A stretch of DNA of 64,000 nt, taken from assembly GCA_963842835.1 (NCBI GenBank), contig CAWJIB010000009.1, positions 1 to 64,000 on the forward strand. Direction: 5' to 3'. This DNA comes from Roseiarcus sp963842835. GTDB lineage: Bacteria; Pseudomonadota; Alphaproteobacteria; Rhizobiales; Beijerinckiaceae. Below, piece by piece: positions 37,131 to 48,239 of this stretch. The translations under genes and the position numbers were made by a program. Numbering within the stretch: the first letter of the stretch is position 1; every line of letters begins with the position of its first letter. The notes under the pieces were generated by a model. The model was not told where the DNA came from. It made no database searches and was given only the letters and a program-made list of their open reading frames with translations.

Positions 37131-37832
37131 ATGAAGAATGGCAACGCCCTCGTTCTCTTTTCTGGCGGTCAGAACTCGACAACGTGCCTGGCGTGGGCAC
37201 TCGACCGTTATGAGCATGTCGAGACGATCGGATTCGACTACGGTCAGAAACACCAAATCGAACTCGACGTCAGACCCCGAATTCTTGAGGCGATACGTAG
37301 CGGTTTTCCCAAGTGGGCGTCAAAACTCGGCACCGATTTTATCGTCGACATCGCCGCCCTTGGGCAACTGAGCGAAACGTCGCTGACACGCGACGTCGCG
37401 ATCACCCTCCAGGCCAACGGCCTGCCAAACACCTTCGTACCAGGGCGCAATCTCCTCTTTCTGACTTTCGCCGCCGCGACAGCGTACCGTCGCGGCGCAA
37501 AGCATCTCGTCGCTGGCGTCTGCGAGACCGACTACTCGGGTTACCCGGATTGCCGCGACGACACGATGAAAGCGATGCAACTGGCGCTCAATCTTGGCAT
37601 GGACACCCGTTTCGTCGTTCATACGCCGTTGATGTGGATCGACAAAGCTGAGACGTGGCGCCTGGCCCGAAGCCTTGGCGGATCTGCCTTCATCGATCTG
37701 GTACGCGAAGAGACACATACTTGTTATAATGGCGATCGCGACCACCAACACGATTGGGGCCGAGGGTGCGGAACTTGTCCCGCCTGCGAACTCCGCGCGA
37801 AAGGATACAGCCGTTTCTGCGCCGAAGCGTGA
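37131..37832 (+). CDS. queC: 7-cyano-7-deazaguanine (preQ0) synthase
   Basis: A 233-residue PP-loop enzyme. The ATP-binding loop is LFSGGQNSTT (SGG at 11-13), followed by GFDYGQKH, PGRNLLFLTFAA and ETDYSGYPDCRDD. The C-terminal zinc site is the CYNGD Cys plus CGTCPACELR. It turns carboxydeazaguanine into preQ0 using ammonia and ATP. There is no QueF, consistent with preQ0 being the end product passed to DpdA instead of being reduced to preQ1 for tRNA. Confidence 0.95.
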   Translation: MKNGNALVLFSGGQNSTTCLAWALDRYEHVETIGFDYGQKHQIELDVRPRILEAIRSGFPKWASKLGTDFIVDIAALGQLSETSLTRDVAITLQANGLPNTFVPGRNLLFLTFAAATAYRRGAKHLVAGVCETDYSGYPDCRDDTMKAMQLALNLGMDTRFVVHTPLMWIDKAETWRLARSLGGSAFIDLVREETHTCYNGDRDHQHDWGRGCGTCPACELRAKGYSRFCAEA

Positions 37833-37991
37833 CAATCTAAAGATTGAAGTTGCTCGCTGACTCCACTACGCTTTCACAAAGCTCGCGTGGCCTGCTTTTG
37901 CGGCGCCCATCTCCCTAGACTGCGACGTCCATACCTTGTTCCACGCAGGTCGGCGCAATCAAGGTGCGAACGCGGGGTCGTGGGTGTTATC

Positions 37992-40483
37992 GTGGATCAA
38001 CCTGCCAAATCAAGTGCCGACGAATGGCGGACAACTGCCGCCAATCGGTGTCGAGAGGCGCTAGCGCAGGCACGTTCGATTGCGGACCGATTGGCGCTGA
38101 TCCGATCCCTCGCGCGCCTCCAAGACGGCCGGATCTCTGCAACGCAGGAGAACCTCACCCTCTCCTTGGATGAGAAACGCGCGTTGCCGCGAATTCGGCC
38201 TCGCTCTTACAGCGGGCGGCGATGGAATTCGCTTGGTCCACGCCCACGACTCGATGACCCCGGAGGGCTTCTTGGAAGCCAGTCGCTTGGACTCGGCGTC
38301 CCGGGCATCTTTCGTAAGCGGATCGCCAGATGCCGTCCTCTTGCGCCACAGCGCGCATCAAGCGTACCGCACCCCTGCACAGAAGGCCGCCGTCCGCGCT
38401 CTGCTGACGATGCCCCCCGGCGCCGAACTCATGGTCAGCATGCCCACAGGATGCGGCAAGAGCTTGCTGTTCCAGCTCTATCCAAATTTCTGCCAGGCGC
38501 ACCGCCCTGGCGCTTGTGTCGTCGTGATTACGCCAACCATCGCCCTGGCGCTTGATCACGCTAGAACCCTTGCCGGTATTCCCGGCCTTCAGAACAGTCG
38601 AGCGTTCACCGGAGACCTCAACCATGATGAACGCCGCGACCTTCTTGATGCATTTCGTCGCGGCGAGATCCCCGTACTCTTCCTTTCGCCCGAATTTGCC
38701 CTCGGCGCCGCCCGAGAAGCGCTCATCGAGGCGGCGACACCTTCCAGCGGAAAATATGCCGGCCTTAACGCTCAACTGAAAGCGCTGTTCATCGACGAAG
38801 CCCATATCATCGAAAGTTGGGGCCGCAGTTTCCGACCGGACTTCCAGCGGTTGCCGGCACTGCTGGCCGACTTACGCCAGCGCGACCCATCGTTGGCGAT
38901 CATCCTTTTGTCGGCAACTCTCACGCCAGCCGCGCGCGAGGAACTGCGCCGCGCATACGAACCCTCAGGGAGTTGGCTTGAGATCGATGCGCAAACACCG
39001 CGGTACGAATTTGATGTCGTGGTGCAGTCCTACACCACCGATACACAGCGTCAGAGCGCCCTCGACCAGGTAATCGATTGGGCCCCGCGCCCGTTGATCA
39101 CCTACACAACCCGCGTCGAAGACGCCAACAAACTGCACGCGCGATTGAGGGAGCGCGGATACGCCCGGACTGCGCTATTTACTGGCGATACCAAAGGGTC
39201 GGATCGACAAAAAGTCGTCGGAGACTGGGCGGCAGATCGCCTCGACATCGTCGTCGCCACCTCGGCGTTCGGCATGGGCATCGACAAGTCGGATGTCCGA
39301 ACTGTCATTCACGCTTGCCTGCCGGAAAGTCCGTCGCGCTGGTATCAGGAAATCGGCCGGGCCGCCCGCGATGGCCATCAGGGTCTCGCGATTTTGCTGT
39401 TTACCACAAACGACCATGCGGCCGGCCGCAACGACGTTGCCGACGCCTTTGTACAAGCTACCGGATCATGGCTGACACGAGAAATAGCGGAACGCCGATG
39501 GCGCGCCTTGATCGAGAAGCCGGGCACCTCGCATTGGAGTGATGGAGACGTTCGATTGACCGTCGACCTCGACGCTACCCACGATGGCCTGACGACCCGA
39601 ATACCAAACGACTACAACAAGAATTGGAACCGCAGCCTTCTGAACTTGCTGCAGCGCGCCAACGTTCTCGAAATCGTGTCCGTCTCGACAGAACAGGACG
39701 TGCCGGGCTCCCACTGGGAAATCGCGATCAAGAAGCCAATGGTGCTGGATCCCGATAACACGGCAATCTGGGATCACATCTTCGAAGTGCGAGACAAAGA
39801 ACAGGCAGCGGCGAGAAAAGAGTTCAACGACTTCAAATCCCTAATAACGCAACAGACGAACCGATGCTTGATGCAAACGGTATTCGCGTTGATTGAGGGC
39901 GACGCGGAACAATTTGTTCCGCCCTGCGGACGCTGTCCGTCGTGCCGGCGGAAGAACCAAGAGCCGCCGACCCAAGTCCGACTTCATGGCTTGGAACGGG
40001 CGTGGCCGGATAGGACCGACGCAAATCCATTTCCGCTTCCGCCCAGCATCACACTTATCGCTCCGGAGGACCCGGCCTACGGGATCGGCCTTGAGCGTCT
40101 GCTTCACCGCCTTGCGGCCGCCGGCTTCGAGCAATTTCTCGTTCCCAAGGGTCTTGCGGAACAAACCGGCCGACTACTCGTAGCGACCAAGGCCCACCTT
40201 GGTCTTGTCCTGGCCCACAACGAATGGGTCGGCATAGCTTCAGAATCACTGCCGAAGACTCCCGACCGTTGTGCTCCTGCCAACGGACGAAGCGACCGTT
40301 TCATCACTGCTACGCCGCCTTCGTGAGTTCGTCTCGGTTGCGACCGACACCCCGATCGCCGTCGTTGCACGCCCCGATCGTCGCGTGAATGACCGACGAT
40401 TAGATCAGTCCATTTCAACGCACGCCCCCTACGCCGAGGCGTGGTTCGACGCGTTGACCGCGCCAGACCAGGAACTCATATGA
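37992..40483 (+). pseudogene. dpdF: DpdF-like RecQ-type helicase, with two frame breaks
   Basis: An approximately 829-residue SF2 helicase. N-terminal segment DEWRTTAANRCREALAQARS is in one frame. After a CC doublet (38187-38188) the core continues: Walker A SMPTGCGKSLLFQ, FIDEAHIIESWG, LLSATLTP, VATSAFGMGIDKSDV and YQEIGRAARDG, then a zinc cluster CGRCPSCRRK. After a CCC run (40261-40263) the last ~70 residues (PTDEATVSSLLRRLREFVS to the stop at 40483) are in a third frame. Dropping one base at each site restores a single protein whose stop overlaps the next gene (ATGA). The start is uncertain: GTG 37992 or an upstream GTG 37887. Part of the dpd restriction arm. Confidence 0.8.
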
Positions 40484-41379
40484 GCTTGCTGTCATCAACT
40501 CAGGGCACTCCCGAAAGAGTGTGGTCGCTCATCGCTGCTCTGTCCGCCAACGGAGGAAGGCTCGACCGGTCAGAGGCCGTGGAGTGGCTAAACCCGGGCT
40601 TCACGCGCAACGGCAATGAAGTGCGCGAACGACCCGACGCCTTCAATCAGACGCTCGGCGCGGCGACCAGTCTAGGAGCGGTCGAATCAGATAGGGACTC
40701 GCTTTGCTTGGATCCCGCTTGCGCAACGAACGACTTCGCTGCGTTCTGCGATTGGGTCCACAACAAGCTAGTGACCCTCGAGAGCGAAGAAAAGGATGCT
40801 GTCGTCCTTGAGACCTACGCCTGGATTGCCGCCGAATCCGACCGCCTTGGCTCTGTCGGTTGGATCTACGAGAAGACCAACGACGCCTTCGCGGACGCGG
40901 CGGACGAGGCGCTCCCTCCTGGCGCAAGCGACGACGACGGCGCCCGACGAATCAACACCACGAAGCTTTCGGCGCTGCGGCGCTGGCTCACCTGCATCGG
41001 ACTTCTCGTCCCGATGCCGCTCTCAACCATGCAAGCATATCCGGCCGCCGACGCCCGGGTGTCGCGCGCCCTCAACGAACCGGGACCTCCGACGAATGTC
41101 GAGCTCGCCGCCGACGCTTTTCTCAAAGTCTTGGCCGAGCGTCTCCCTTATCTCGATGGCGGCCGCATGTTCGTCGACGCAGCGAAGCGCATCGGCTACG
41201 CCCCCGCGGCCCGAAAGCTGTCGCCGCTTCTGAGCTCTGCCCTCCTTAACCTGCATGACGACGGAGCGATCGAACTTCGCCTGCGCGGCGACGCCGGCGA
41301 CATCGTCCGCCTGTCGGGAATATCGCACAGAATTCAGTCGTTCCATGCCGTCGTCATCAAGAGCGAGGCAGCCACGTGA
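40480..41379 (+). CDS. dpdG: DpdG-like protein
   Basis: A 299-residue protein of unknown biochemical role, placed exactly where dpdG lies between dpdF and dpdH. The N-terminal part looks like winged-helix segments (ERVWSLIAALSANGGRLDRS; LGAATSLGAVES), and a second helix-rich region is near 160-290 (KLSALRRWLTCIGLLVPM; SPLLSSALLNLHDDGAIEL). No catalytic motif is seen. In Salmonella, dpdG is among the genes tied to the restriction-like phenotype. Coupled to both neighbours by 4-bp overlaps. Confidence 0.68.
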   Translation: MSLLSSTQGTPERVWSLIAALSANGGRLDRSEAVEWLNPGFTRNGNEVRERPDAFNQTLGAATSLGAVESDRDSLCLDPACATNDFAAFCDWVHNKLVTLESEEKDAVVLETYAWIAAESDRLGSVGWIYEKTNDAFADAADEALPPGASDDDGARRINTTKLSALRRWLTCIGLLVPMPLSTMQAYPAADARVSRALNEPGPPTNVELAADAFLKVLAERLPYLDGGRMFVDAAKRIGYAPAARKLSPLLSSALLNLHDDGAIELRLRGDAGDIVRLSGISHRIQSFHAVVIKSEAAT

Positions 41380-44300
41380 CAGAACTCCCCCAAAAGGCCT
41401 GTTGGCAGGCCCGCGACGTCGCCGCCGTCATCAGCAACGAAGCGCTCGAAGGGCACGAGGGCGTCTTTCTCGCCACGCACACGCCAATCACGGGCTTTGA
41501 CGTCGACGGCAGCCACGCCGCTGACATTGCCGATCCAGACGAGCAAGCAGTGCTCGAGGCACTATCGGATCCGACACGGCGTCATGCCTTCTGCGTTGTC
41601 CAAGGTGAGCCCGGTTCGGGCAAGTCGCACCTCATCCGCTGGCTTTCAGTGAATTGGCCTATCGGAAGCGATGTCAAACTCCTCCTCCAGCGCGCCGACG
41701 GAAGCCTCGAGGGTGCGCTTCGCCAATTGCGCGAGCAACTTCGTGAGTTCGCCGACTTGTTTGAAAATCTCGGCCAACTCCACCGCGCGACGATCCAAGG
41801 GCGGGCCAATATGTTCTTGGCCAATCTCGCGAACGCGCTCGACCCCGTGCATTTCGACCCGCCCCTTGAAGACGTGGACTGGTGTCAAGACCACAAGCCC
41901 ACTGAGTTGATCAACCACTTCCAAGTTCGAGAAGCGTGGCGCGGACCAAGCCGAATCCTCCGGCTCCTCGAGGGGAAGAGCCGCAATGACGACCAGCATG
42001 AACGAAACTCTGCCAGCGCGACGTTCGATCTTTTCGACATCGAAGAACTCGCAGGATGTTGCGGCAACCTTTACAATAGCGGCGTCCTGCCGGCGACCGA
42101 ACGACTTGCTCGGCGCCTGATCGGCGAATCGAGAGTCATCAAAGATCACCGCGAAAAAGGCTGGACCGCTGACGAAATCGAACGCGAAAACAGGCGAGAG
42201 CTGCCAACCAGCCTTCACCTCCTTGACGCCCTCAACCGCCGCCGCAATGACGCCATCCAAAACCTGCTTGGCGTCTCAGCCGAGGGCTTGAAGAAGCTGT
42301 TTCGTCAACTGCGTGAGCGACTGGCGGCCCGCAAACAACGCCTCGTCCTTCTTCTGGAAGACATAACCAGTTGGGAGGGCATCGACGACAGCCTCATCGA
42401 CGTTCTCGTCACCAACGCGGAAACACGCGGAGACGAGCAAGAGCACGACATGTGCCCTCTCATCTCCGTCGTCGGCGTGACCCCTGCTTACTATAGCCGG
42501 CTGCACGGCAACTACCGCGGCCGAATCACTCACGAATTGAGCCTTGGAAAAGCCGCTGAGGCGGGCAGCTTACAGGACGTCGCCACGCTACGTGACGCGC
42601 CCTCCAGAACGGCGTTCGCAGCCCGTTACCTCGCCGCCGTTCGAACAGGAGAGGAATCATTGGCTTTGTGGCGCGAACACCGTCGCGCCAATCACGACTT
42701 GCCGCCTCCAAATCGATGCGATGACTGCGAGGTGCGCGAAGGTTGCCGCCAGACATTCGGTGCGCACGACGGCATCAGCCTCTACCCTTTCACGGCCGAC
42801 GCGCTGGAGCGCATGTTCAAAGCCTTGAACGAACACGACAACGGCATGACCTGGAAGACGCCGCGTGGCATCCTCCAGGCCATTCTCTATCCAAATCTTT
42901 CGCGGCCACAGGCACTCGAACAAGGCGAATTTCCAACACCGCTACTTGAGAACAGATCCCTGGTTCCAGAAAGTCGCATGCTATCGCCGCGTCTGAGCCA
43001 AACAATCGACTTGCAAGTGAACGAGTTCGACCGCCCGCGCATGAAGCGTCTGATCGCGTACTGGGGCGATAAGGAACGGGCCGACACGACCTTGCTGGAT
43101 TCGGGAGAGACGGCCTTCGCTGGCGTAAAGCGCAGCGTGCTGGAGGCCTTAGGGTTGCCCTGGATCGGCGACGCCGCCCCAGTTCCCGCATCTCCTGCCT
43201 TTGCACCAACTTTCACTGAGGAAAGCTCCCCCGCTCCCGCAGCAGAAGAACTTGAGCAACAGCCGGCGGAACCAAGAGTGAGTTTCCCTCGCGCGCCAAA
43301 CAAGCCCGCCGCTGTCCCGCGGACGATTGGCGAACCGCCCTCGAAGCGCAGTTCACCAACAAAATCTGAACTCGAAAAACAGCGCGACCAACTTCGCAAA
43401 TGGCGAGAGACGGGCGAATTGGAATCGCCGACCGTCTGGAATCAGAGCCTCTATTCGATCGTACAAAAATTGGAGCCGCGACGCGTCGGCCTCGACCCAT
43501 ACAGCTTTCAGCATCTGTTGACGTCTGGCCAAGTCAAATTTGAAGGCACCGGTCCGGCGAACCGCAACTACTTTATCGTCAGGCCGGAGCCTTGGGTTCT
43601 CGATGGCCTCGAAGGTTACATCGCCCTTCGCCTCGATAAGTCGATGACCGCTCAAGACGCCGCGTTTCATTGGCGCAACCTCTCCATTACCATGCGCCGC
43701 CTCGAACCGCTGATCAGCACCTACGCCGATAAGCGCCTCACACGTTTGCCCGAGGGCCAGCGATGGGCACCAGTTGCAGCGTTCGTCCAGGTACTCTTGG
43801 CGCGCGCTTGGCTGCGCGGCGGCACCGTTCCCACCGAACAACCGCATCTGCAACTCAAGACGATCCTCTCTGACGAACGCGAAGCGGAAAGCGATCCTGC
43901 TGCCCGTTGCACGCCCTGGCAGGAGTTTCTCAACCGAACCAACCCTTGGCACGACGACTGGCGTCGCGCCTTGCGAGAGATGCTTGCAACGCCGCAGGGA
44001 GAAGCCCGCGGCTTCGGATTAGCGGACGTCTCCTTGGCCGCGGGCGCCATCCTACGATTTCGCGAGAGCCTCAAGTTTGATCCGATCCCCGCACAAAACA
44101 TTGAAACCGGTGTGGATGAATTCGACACCATTCGAAGTGTCGTCGATACAACTGGACCAACGCTCTTCGCAATAAATAGGATAGAACGCGATCAAATACG
44201 GGGTCGCGCTGACACGTTGCGTCGAAACTTGCGCCAGCGGTCGATCCGCGCCCACTTCCAGCGCATCGACAACGACATAGACATCGTTGCTAAACACTTG

Positions 44301-44669
44301 CCTGGAGCGGCACCGGACCGCGTTCGAGATTGGAAACAATCCTACGCACGTGTCACCGCCAGACTTCAGTTGAGCACAGATGCCGTCGAGGAACTTCTAT
44401 TCACGCTGACCGAAGATGGCGACGGACCGCCCGCTCGCAACGGCCCGCTGGTCGAATGGCTGGTGCGCGCCCCCGCCCGCGACCTCAGCGAGTTCCGCGA
44501 CCTTTCGGAAAAAGGCGAACAAGTTGTCGCTCGGCTCCTCGACCACGTCCGCGACTGCGTCGACGAAGGCCGGGGGTCAGCTTCGCTCGAAGCCATCCGA
44601 ATCGTCGGCCGCAAGTTGCGGGACGCTATCCGCAGCGATCTCGTTGAACCAACGCGAGAACCGGTATGA
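41376..44669 (+). CDS. dpdH: DpdH-like P-loop ATPase
   Basis: A 1,097-residue ATPase. Walker A is QGEPGSGKSH (GEPGSGKS 77-84) after a strand FCVV; a Walker B-like LVLLLEDITSWEGID follows near residue 325. A cysteine-rich CDDCEVREGCRQTF segment near 450 may bind a metal or Fe-S cluster. The middle (~600-690) is a Pro/Ser/Glu linker and the C-terminal part is helical. The GTG start overlaps the dpdG stop. Large size, P-loop and position match DpdH, whose activity is not well defined; a motor or signal-sensing role in restriction is an inference. Confidence 0.75.
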   Translation: MTELPQKACWQARDVAAVISNEALEGHEGVFLATHTPITGFDVDGSHAADIADPDEQAVLEALSDPTRRHAFCVVQGEPGSGKSHLIRWLSVNWPIGSDVKLLLQRADGSLEGALRQLREQLREFADLFENLGQLHRATIQGRANMFLANLANALDPVHFDPPLEDVDWCQDHKPTELINHFQVREAWRGPSRILRLLEGKSRNDDQHERNSASATFDLFDIEELAGCCGNLYNSGVLPATERLARRLIGESRVIKDHREKGWTADEIERENRRELPTSLHLLDALNRRRNDAIQNLLGVSAEGLKKLFRQLRERLAARKQRLVLLLEDITSWEGIDDSLIDVLVTNAETRGDEQEHDMCPLISVVGVTPAYYSRLHGNYRGRITHELSLGKAAEAGSLQDVATLRDAPSRTAFAARYLAAVRTGEESLALWREHRRANHDLPPPNRCDDCEVREGCRQTFGAHDGISLYPFTADALERMFKALNEHDNGMTWKTPRGILQAILYPNLSRPQALEQGEFPTPLLENRSLVPESRMLSPRLSQTIDLQVNEFDRPRMKRLIAYWGDKERADTTLLDSGETAFAGVKRSVLEALGLPWIGDAAPVPASPAFAPTFTEESSPAPAAEELEQQPAEPRVSFPRAPNKPAAVPRTIGEPPSKRSSPTKSELEKQRDQLRKWRETGELESPTVWNQSLYSIVQKLEPRRVGLDPYSFQHLLTSGQVKFEGTGPANRNYFIVRPEPWVLDGLEGYIALRLDKSMTAQDAAFHWRNLSITMRRLEPLISTYADKRLTRLPEGQRWAPVAAFVQVLLARAWLRGGTVPTEQPHLQLKTILSDEREAESDPAARCTPWQEFLNRTNPWHDDWRRALREMLATPQGEARGFGLADVSLAAGAILRFRESLKFDPIPAQNIETGVDEFDTIRSVVDTTGPTLFAINRIERDQIRGRADTLRRNLRQRSIRAHFQRIDNDIDIVAKHLPGAAPDRVRDWKQSYARVTARLQLSTDAVEELLFTLTEDGDGPPARNGPLVEWLVRAPARDLSEFRDLSEKGEQVVARLLDHVRDCVDEGRGSASLEAIRIVGRKLRDAIRSDLVEPTREPV

Positions 44670-45370
44670 GCGATGCCCTGCAGGAACTAGAGCAGATGCT
44701 GCCGGAGGTCCCGGCTACCGTCGAGCGTCGGCGGCTTGGCGAAACCCTCGACAAAACCAACGAGCGACTTAGCGATGCCGATCACCAGGTCCATCGACTT
44801 GTTGCGCTGCTCGAAATTGCGAAAGAGACGGAATTTGATACAAACTCTGTCCAAGCTGAAATGCTGAACGAGTTGGTCGCAGCCGCCCGGGAATCGGCGG
44901 ATGCAATGCTTGAGGCCGAGACCGCCGAAGACCTCAAAGAGGTTCAGGACGCTTACAGCGCCTTCATTAAGGCGCTTGCGAACGTCGAGCGTCAACTTCG
45001 ACCTCATTGGCGCGGCATCGTCGAACGCGACTTCAAACCTCTCGTTGCCATCGGTGGCTTGTTGCAGCGCATCGACGCCACAAAGGATTTAGGCGGACGG
45101 CTCATTTCCTGTGGCCAAGACGCCGAGCGTTCGGTCGCCGCGACAACAGCCGATCTATTGCGCGAGGCGATCCATCGGTTGCGTGAGAACCGAACCCAAC
45201 TCGAGGCGGACCGTGCGTCGGCAACGAATGAGCCGGAAGTTGACGCGTTCCTCAACGCGCTTGCCGAAGGACGAGCGACTTTGCGGATGGTCACTGAACG
45301 CGTGCGCAGTTGGTTGGAGCACAATGAAGCGCTTGACACCTTCGCGGTGACCGCGCAGGTCCGACTCTAG
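44666..45370 (+). CDS. dpdI: DpdI-like coiled-coil protein
   Basis: A 234-residue, strongly helical and acidic protein (RRRLGETLDKTNERLSDADH; AETAEDLKEVQDAYSAFIKA; EAIHRLRENRTQLEADRA). No enzyme motif is seen. Its ATG overlaps the dpdH stop, making it the last gene of the plus-strand dpd operon, the position of dpdI. Probably a structural partner of DpdH. It ends 30 bp before the end of the convergent minus-strand operon, with no obvious bidirectional terminator between. Confidence 0.6.
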   Translation: MSDALQELEQMLPEVPATVERRRLGETLDKTNERLSDADHQVHRLVALLEIAKETEFDTNSVQAEMLNELVAAARESADAMLEAETAEDLKEVQDAYSAFIKALANVERQLRPHWRGIVERDFKPLVAIGGLLQRIDATKDLGGRLISCGQDAERSVAATTADLLREAIHRLRENRTQLEADRASATNEPEVDAFLNALAEGRATLRMVTERVRSWLEHNEALDTFAVTAQVRL

Positions 45371-45400
45371 CTACAAAGGAAGCGCTCCAACATGCGGCGA

Positions 45401-45889
45401 CTAACGCTCACCTCGACGAGCGAGTCCGACATCAACTCGCTTGATTGATGGACGCACGCCCGACAACCGTCCAAGCACAACCGTGCGCCGAGTTCGATAG
45501 ACTTGATCCGCCAACCGCGCATCGGCGCTGAGCGACTCGTCGTCGACCGCATCGTCCAGTCCAGCATAGGCCGCACGAAGCCGCGAAAGCTCGGTCGCGC
45601 CAGGCCGGTTCCTTGTTGCTTTCACAACGCCGGCACTGGTGAGTTCCCAATCCTGCGCCAGCCGTCCCAGGCCAGCCTCTAGCTCTGCCCGAACATTCTC
45701 AACCTCAAGCGCAAGATCGTAAAATTGAAACTTGTCGGGCCCGACCATCTCTGACTCAAACAATATGCGGAGGATCGTCGCGGGAGCGGCCGAATCGCCC
45801 TTTGAAAGACCAAGTTCGCCCGCAACCTTTTCGCCGGTGGCGAGTTCCCGCGAATTGAGCCCACGCCAAGATTTGTGCTTGTCGCGCAT
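45401..45889 (-). CDS. Hypothetical protein at the end of the restriction operon
   Basis: A 162-residue protein starting MRDKHKSWRGLNSRELATGE. It is helical, with KVAGELGLSKGDSAAPATIL and AGLGRLAQDWELTSAGVVK, and lacks a known motif. The frame stays open and protein-like upstream of the ATG (NGFIGGCPNAKEDEIVQRFW), overlapping the end of the preceding gene, so the true start may be further upstream or the end of that gene may be frame-shifted. It is the last gene of the minus-strand operon and is probably a small subunit of the nuclease-helicase. Confidence 0.55.
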   Translation of the reverse strand: MRDKHKSWRGLNSRELATGEKVAGELGLSKGDSAAPATILRILFESEMVGPDKFQFYDLALEVENVRAELEAGLGRLAQDWELTSAGVVKATRNRPGATELSRLRAAYAGLDDAVDDESLSADARLADQVYRTRRTVVLGRLSGVRPSIKRVDVGLARRGER

Positions 45890-45911
45890 CGTCCAAAACC
45901 TCTGAACGATC

Positions 45912-48233
45912 TCATCTTCCTTCGCATTCGGACAGCCACCGATAAAACCATTCGACCAGTGCTCGAGCGCCTGATCCAGATGCGCAAGGACGTTCCGCGT
46001 CGTCCCATCGCCGTGCGCGCCCGACTCTGCAGATTGTAATTACATCGTCGGAGACGCCCTCAAACTGAATTGGCAGTTTCACCTGAGCGACGACTCGGCG
46101 TTCGTCGCCACGGCCGACCAGAATAAATGACTGCCGTAGACGCAAAGCCAATCCATGCAGCACGACGCTTCGCAAGTAGTCGGCCATCGCCTTCGGTTGC
46201 TTCAATTTCTCAAGCGCCTGATGCACGAGGCCCCGAAAAGCCTCGTCCCCTAGCGCCTTGCCAAGCTGCGCAACCTGCCTTTCCGTAATGAGTGGGTGTT
46301 GAGAGAACACCTTTAGCCGGGTCTCCTGCAACAATTGCCCATGCTTTTCCGGATCCCAATAATGCAGGAGGCGAACAAGTTTCTTTCTTAATTCTGGGTC
46401 CCCGTTGGCCGCAACAACCAACTCTGCCCAACGGCGCGCCCGAAAGACATCAATTCGAATGTTTTGCGCCCCGCTCTCCAGCAAATACCGCAGAAACTTT
46501 GCGGCCTGCCAACGCCCCTCGCTTTCAACGACTCGGATACGCTCGATCTCCGTGCCGACAAAACCGTCAAGCCGCGCTGTGTCCAACTTAAATCGCAATC
46601 CTTCCGTCTCAACTTGGTAGCCGTGCAGCAGCGCGCATCCCCTAGCCGGATCGATAAACGTCTGGGCAAAGGGCACTGGATCGGACGCAGGCGCCTGCTT
46701 GCGCACCTGTGCGTCCGCTCCCCAATACACCTGTGCGGCAAACAGCCCACTTCCGGCACTGCCGGCACCGCCACCAACAAAACTCTCAATTCCCGACACC
46801 CATCGAGCGATCGGCGCACGATCAAGAAGCGTCGCCGCAGCGGGATTGGCTTTGATAAGAAGGAACCCCCTTAGCGAGGCCCTGCTTTCATGTTTAACGC
46901 TGTCCGGATCTTTGCCCGCATCGGCGAGGCGGACCGCCGTCTCGGCGGCATCGGCAACCCATTCTGGCGTCCAACTCGCGCCAAATACCCGGCCGAGTCG
47001 CGCGAGACGAACTTGAACAGGACGACAAATCCGGGCGTCAACATCCGCGAGCGCTGCGCGCGCTTCATGCGGCAACTCAGCCAGCAATCCCTCCCGGCTG
47101 TCGAATAACGACAGCCATTGTGCGGACTGGTAGTCCGCCGGCTCCAGCCAAGGCGCTCGACCGTGGACTGGCGGCCTCCAATAAACGGCCATCGGGTGAA
47201 AACGCCTCGTCGCATTGCCGGGCGCAATTGTCGGCAGCGCTAATGAGACATCTTCCTTTTGCAGGTCTCGACCGTCCCGCGGGTCGATTTCTATGAGGAC
47301 GGACGGCAGGTTGATCGTGTCGAATAGGAGCTTCGGCGCCCACGACACGCTTTCGCGCAGTTTCCCGGTGCACTTCTCGAACCGTTGCCCGTTGGTCGCG
47401 CGTCGCCAGAAATCAGCGATCCCGGACGCACCGAAATCGGACCAGACGATCTTACCAAACAACCGAAAAACAAGGTCCTCAGCTTGCCGCAGCGCAGCCT
47501 CGCCCGGTTGACCATCCCGACCAAAGACCTCTTCTCCGCGCAATTGCGCCCGGGCGAAAGCATCCAGAATGGCGCAAACCGCCTGTCCTCGCAGCACGAA
47601 GAAGTTCTTCGGATTGAGCGGAATTTCAAAGCCAGCGGGCTCAATCATTTCGTGCGGTCGACGAAACCACCATGTGTCCCGCGGCGAGTATATTGACAAC
47701 GTAACCGTTGTGATCGGCCGGTCGTCGAGGCCACGCCCTCCGCGCCCCTTACGCTGTATGAAGCTCGCCAAGTTCTGCGGCGCGTAGTGCTGGTAGACCA
47801 GTGTGATATCCGGATCGTCATATCCAACCTCAAGCGACGACGTCGCAAATACGATATCGGCGTCGCTGATTAGCCCGTCGATGTCGCCTCCAGTTCGAGA
47901 AGAAATTGGCCTCTCCGCGACCTTCAGATGCGAGCCGACGGGCAATCGACCCCTGGCCGTCCGTTGACGATCATCATTCGCTGCAAACCACCAACACTCT
48001 CCCTGACCAAAACGGTCGCACCCTACCGGTTCTCCACAGCAGACCGTCTGGAGTTGCCCCGAGGCATCGTCCCCGTAGTCGCGGGTTCGCAATGACGCGA
48101 GTTCACGATCCTCCTCTGCATCGCGATAGGCGCTATGCAAGCGTCGCAACTTGTCGATAGAATCGAGGAAGACAAGGCTGCGAAAACCGCCTTCAGCCCC
48201 GGTACGGCGACGCATACCGTGCGCCACGCACAT
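45912..48233 (-). pseudogene. dpdJ: DpdJ-like SF2 helicase, second lobe and C-terminal region (after an amber codon)
   Basis: This segment is in the same frame as the one upstream and is separated from it only by TAG at 48240-48242. It begins mid-helicase (MCVAHGMRRRT) and has motif IV RSLVFLDSIDKLRRLH, a Cys cluster (VCCGEPVGC, GECWW), motif V IVFATSSLEVGYDDPD and motif VI FIQRKGRGGR. Then comes a ~500-residue C-terminal region. ATG 48233 has no convincing ribosome site, so translation as a separate gene is doubtful. CAG-to-TAG change or read error would explain the break (TI-Q-SLMC). The family is DpdJ, linked to dpd restriction. Confidence 0.75.
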
Positions 48234-48239
48234 CAGGCT

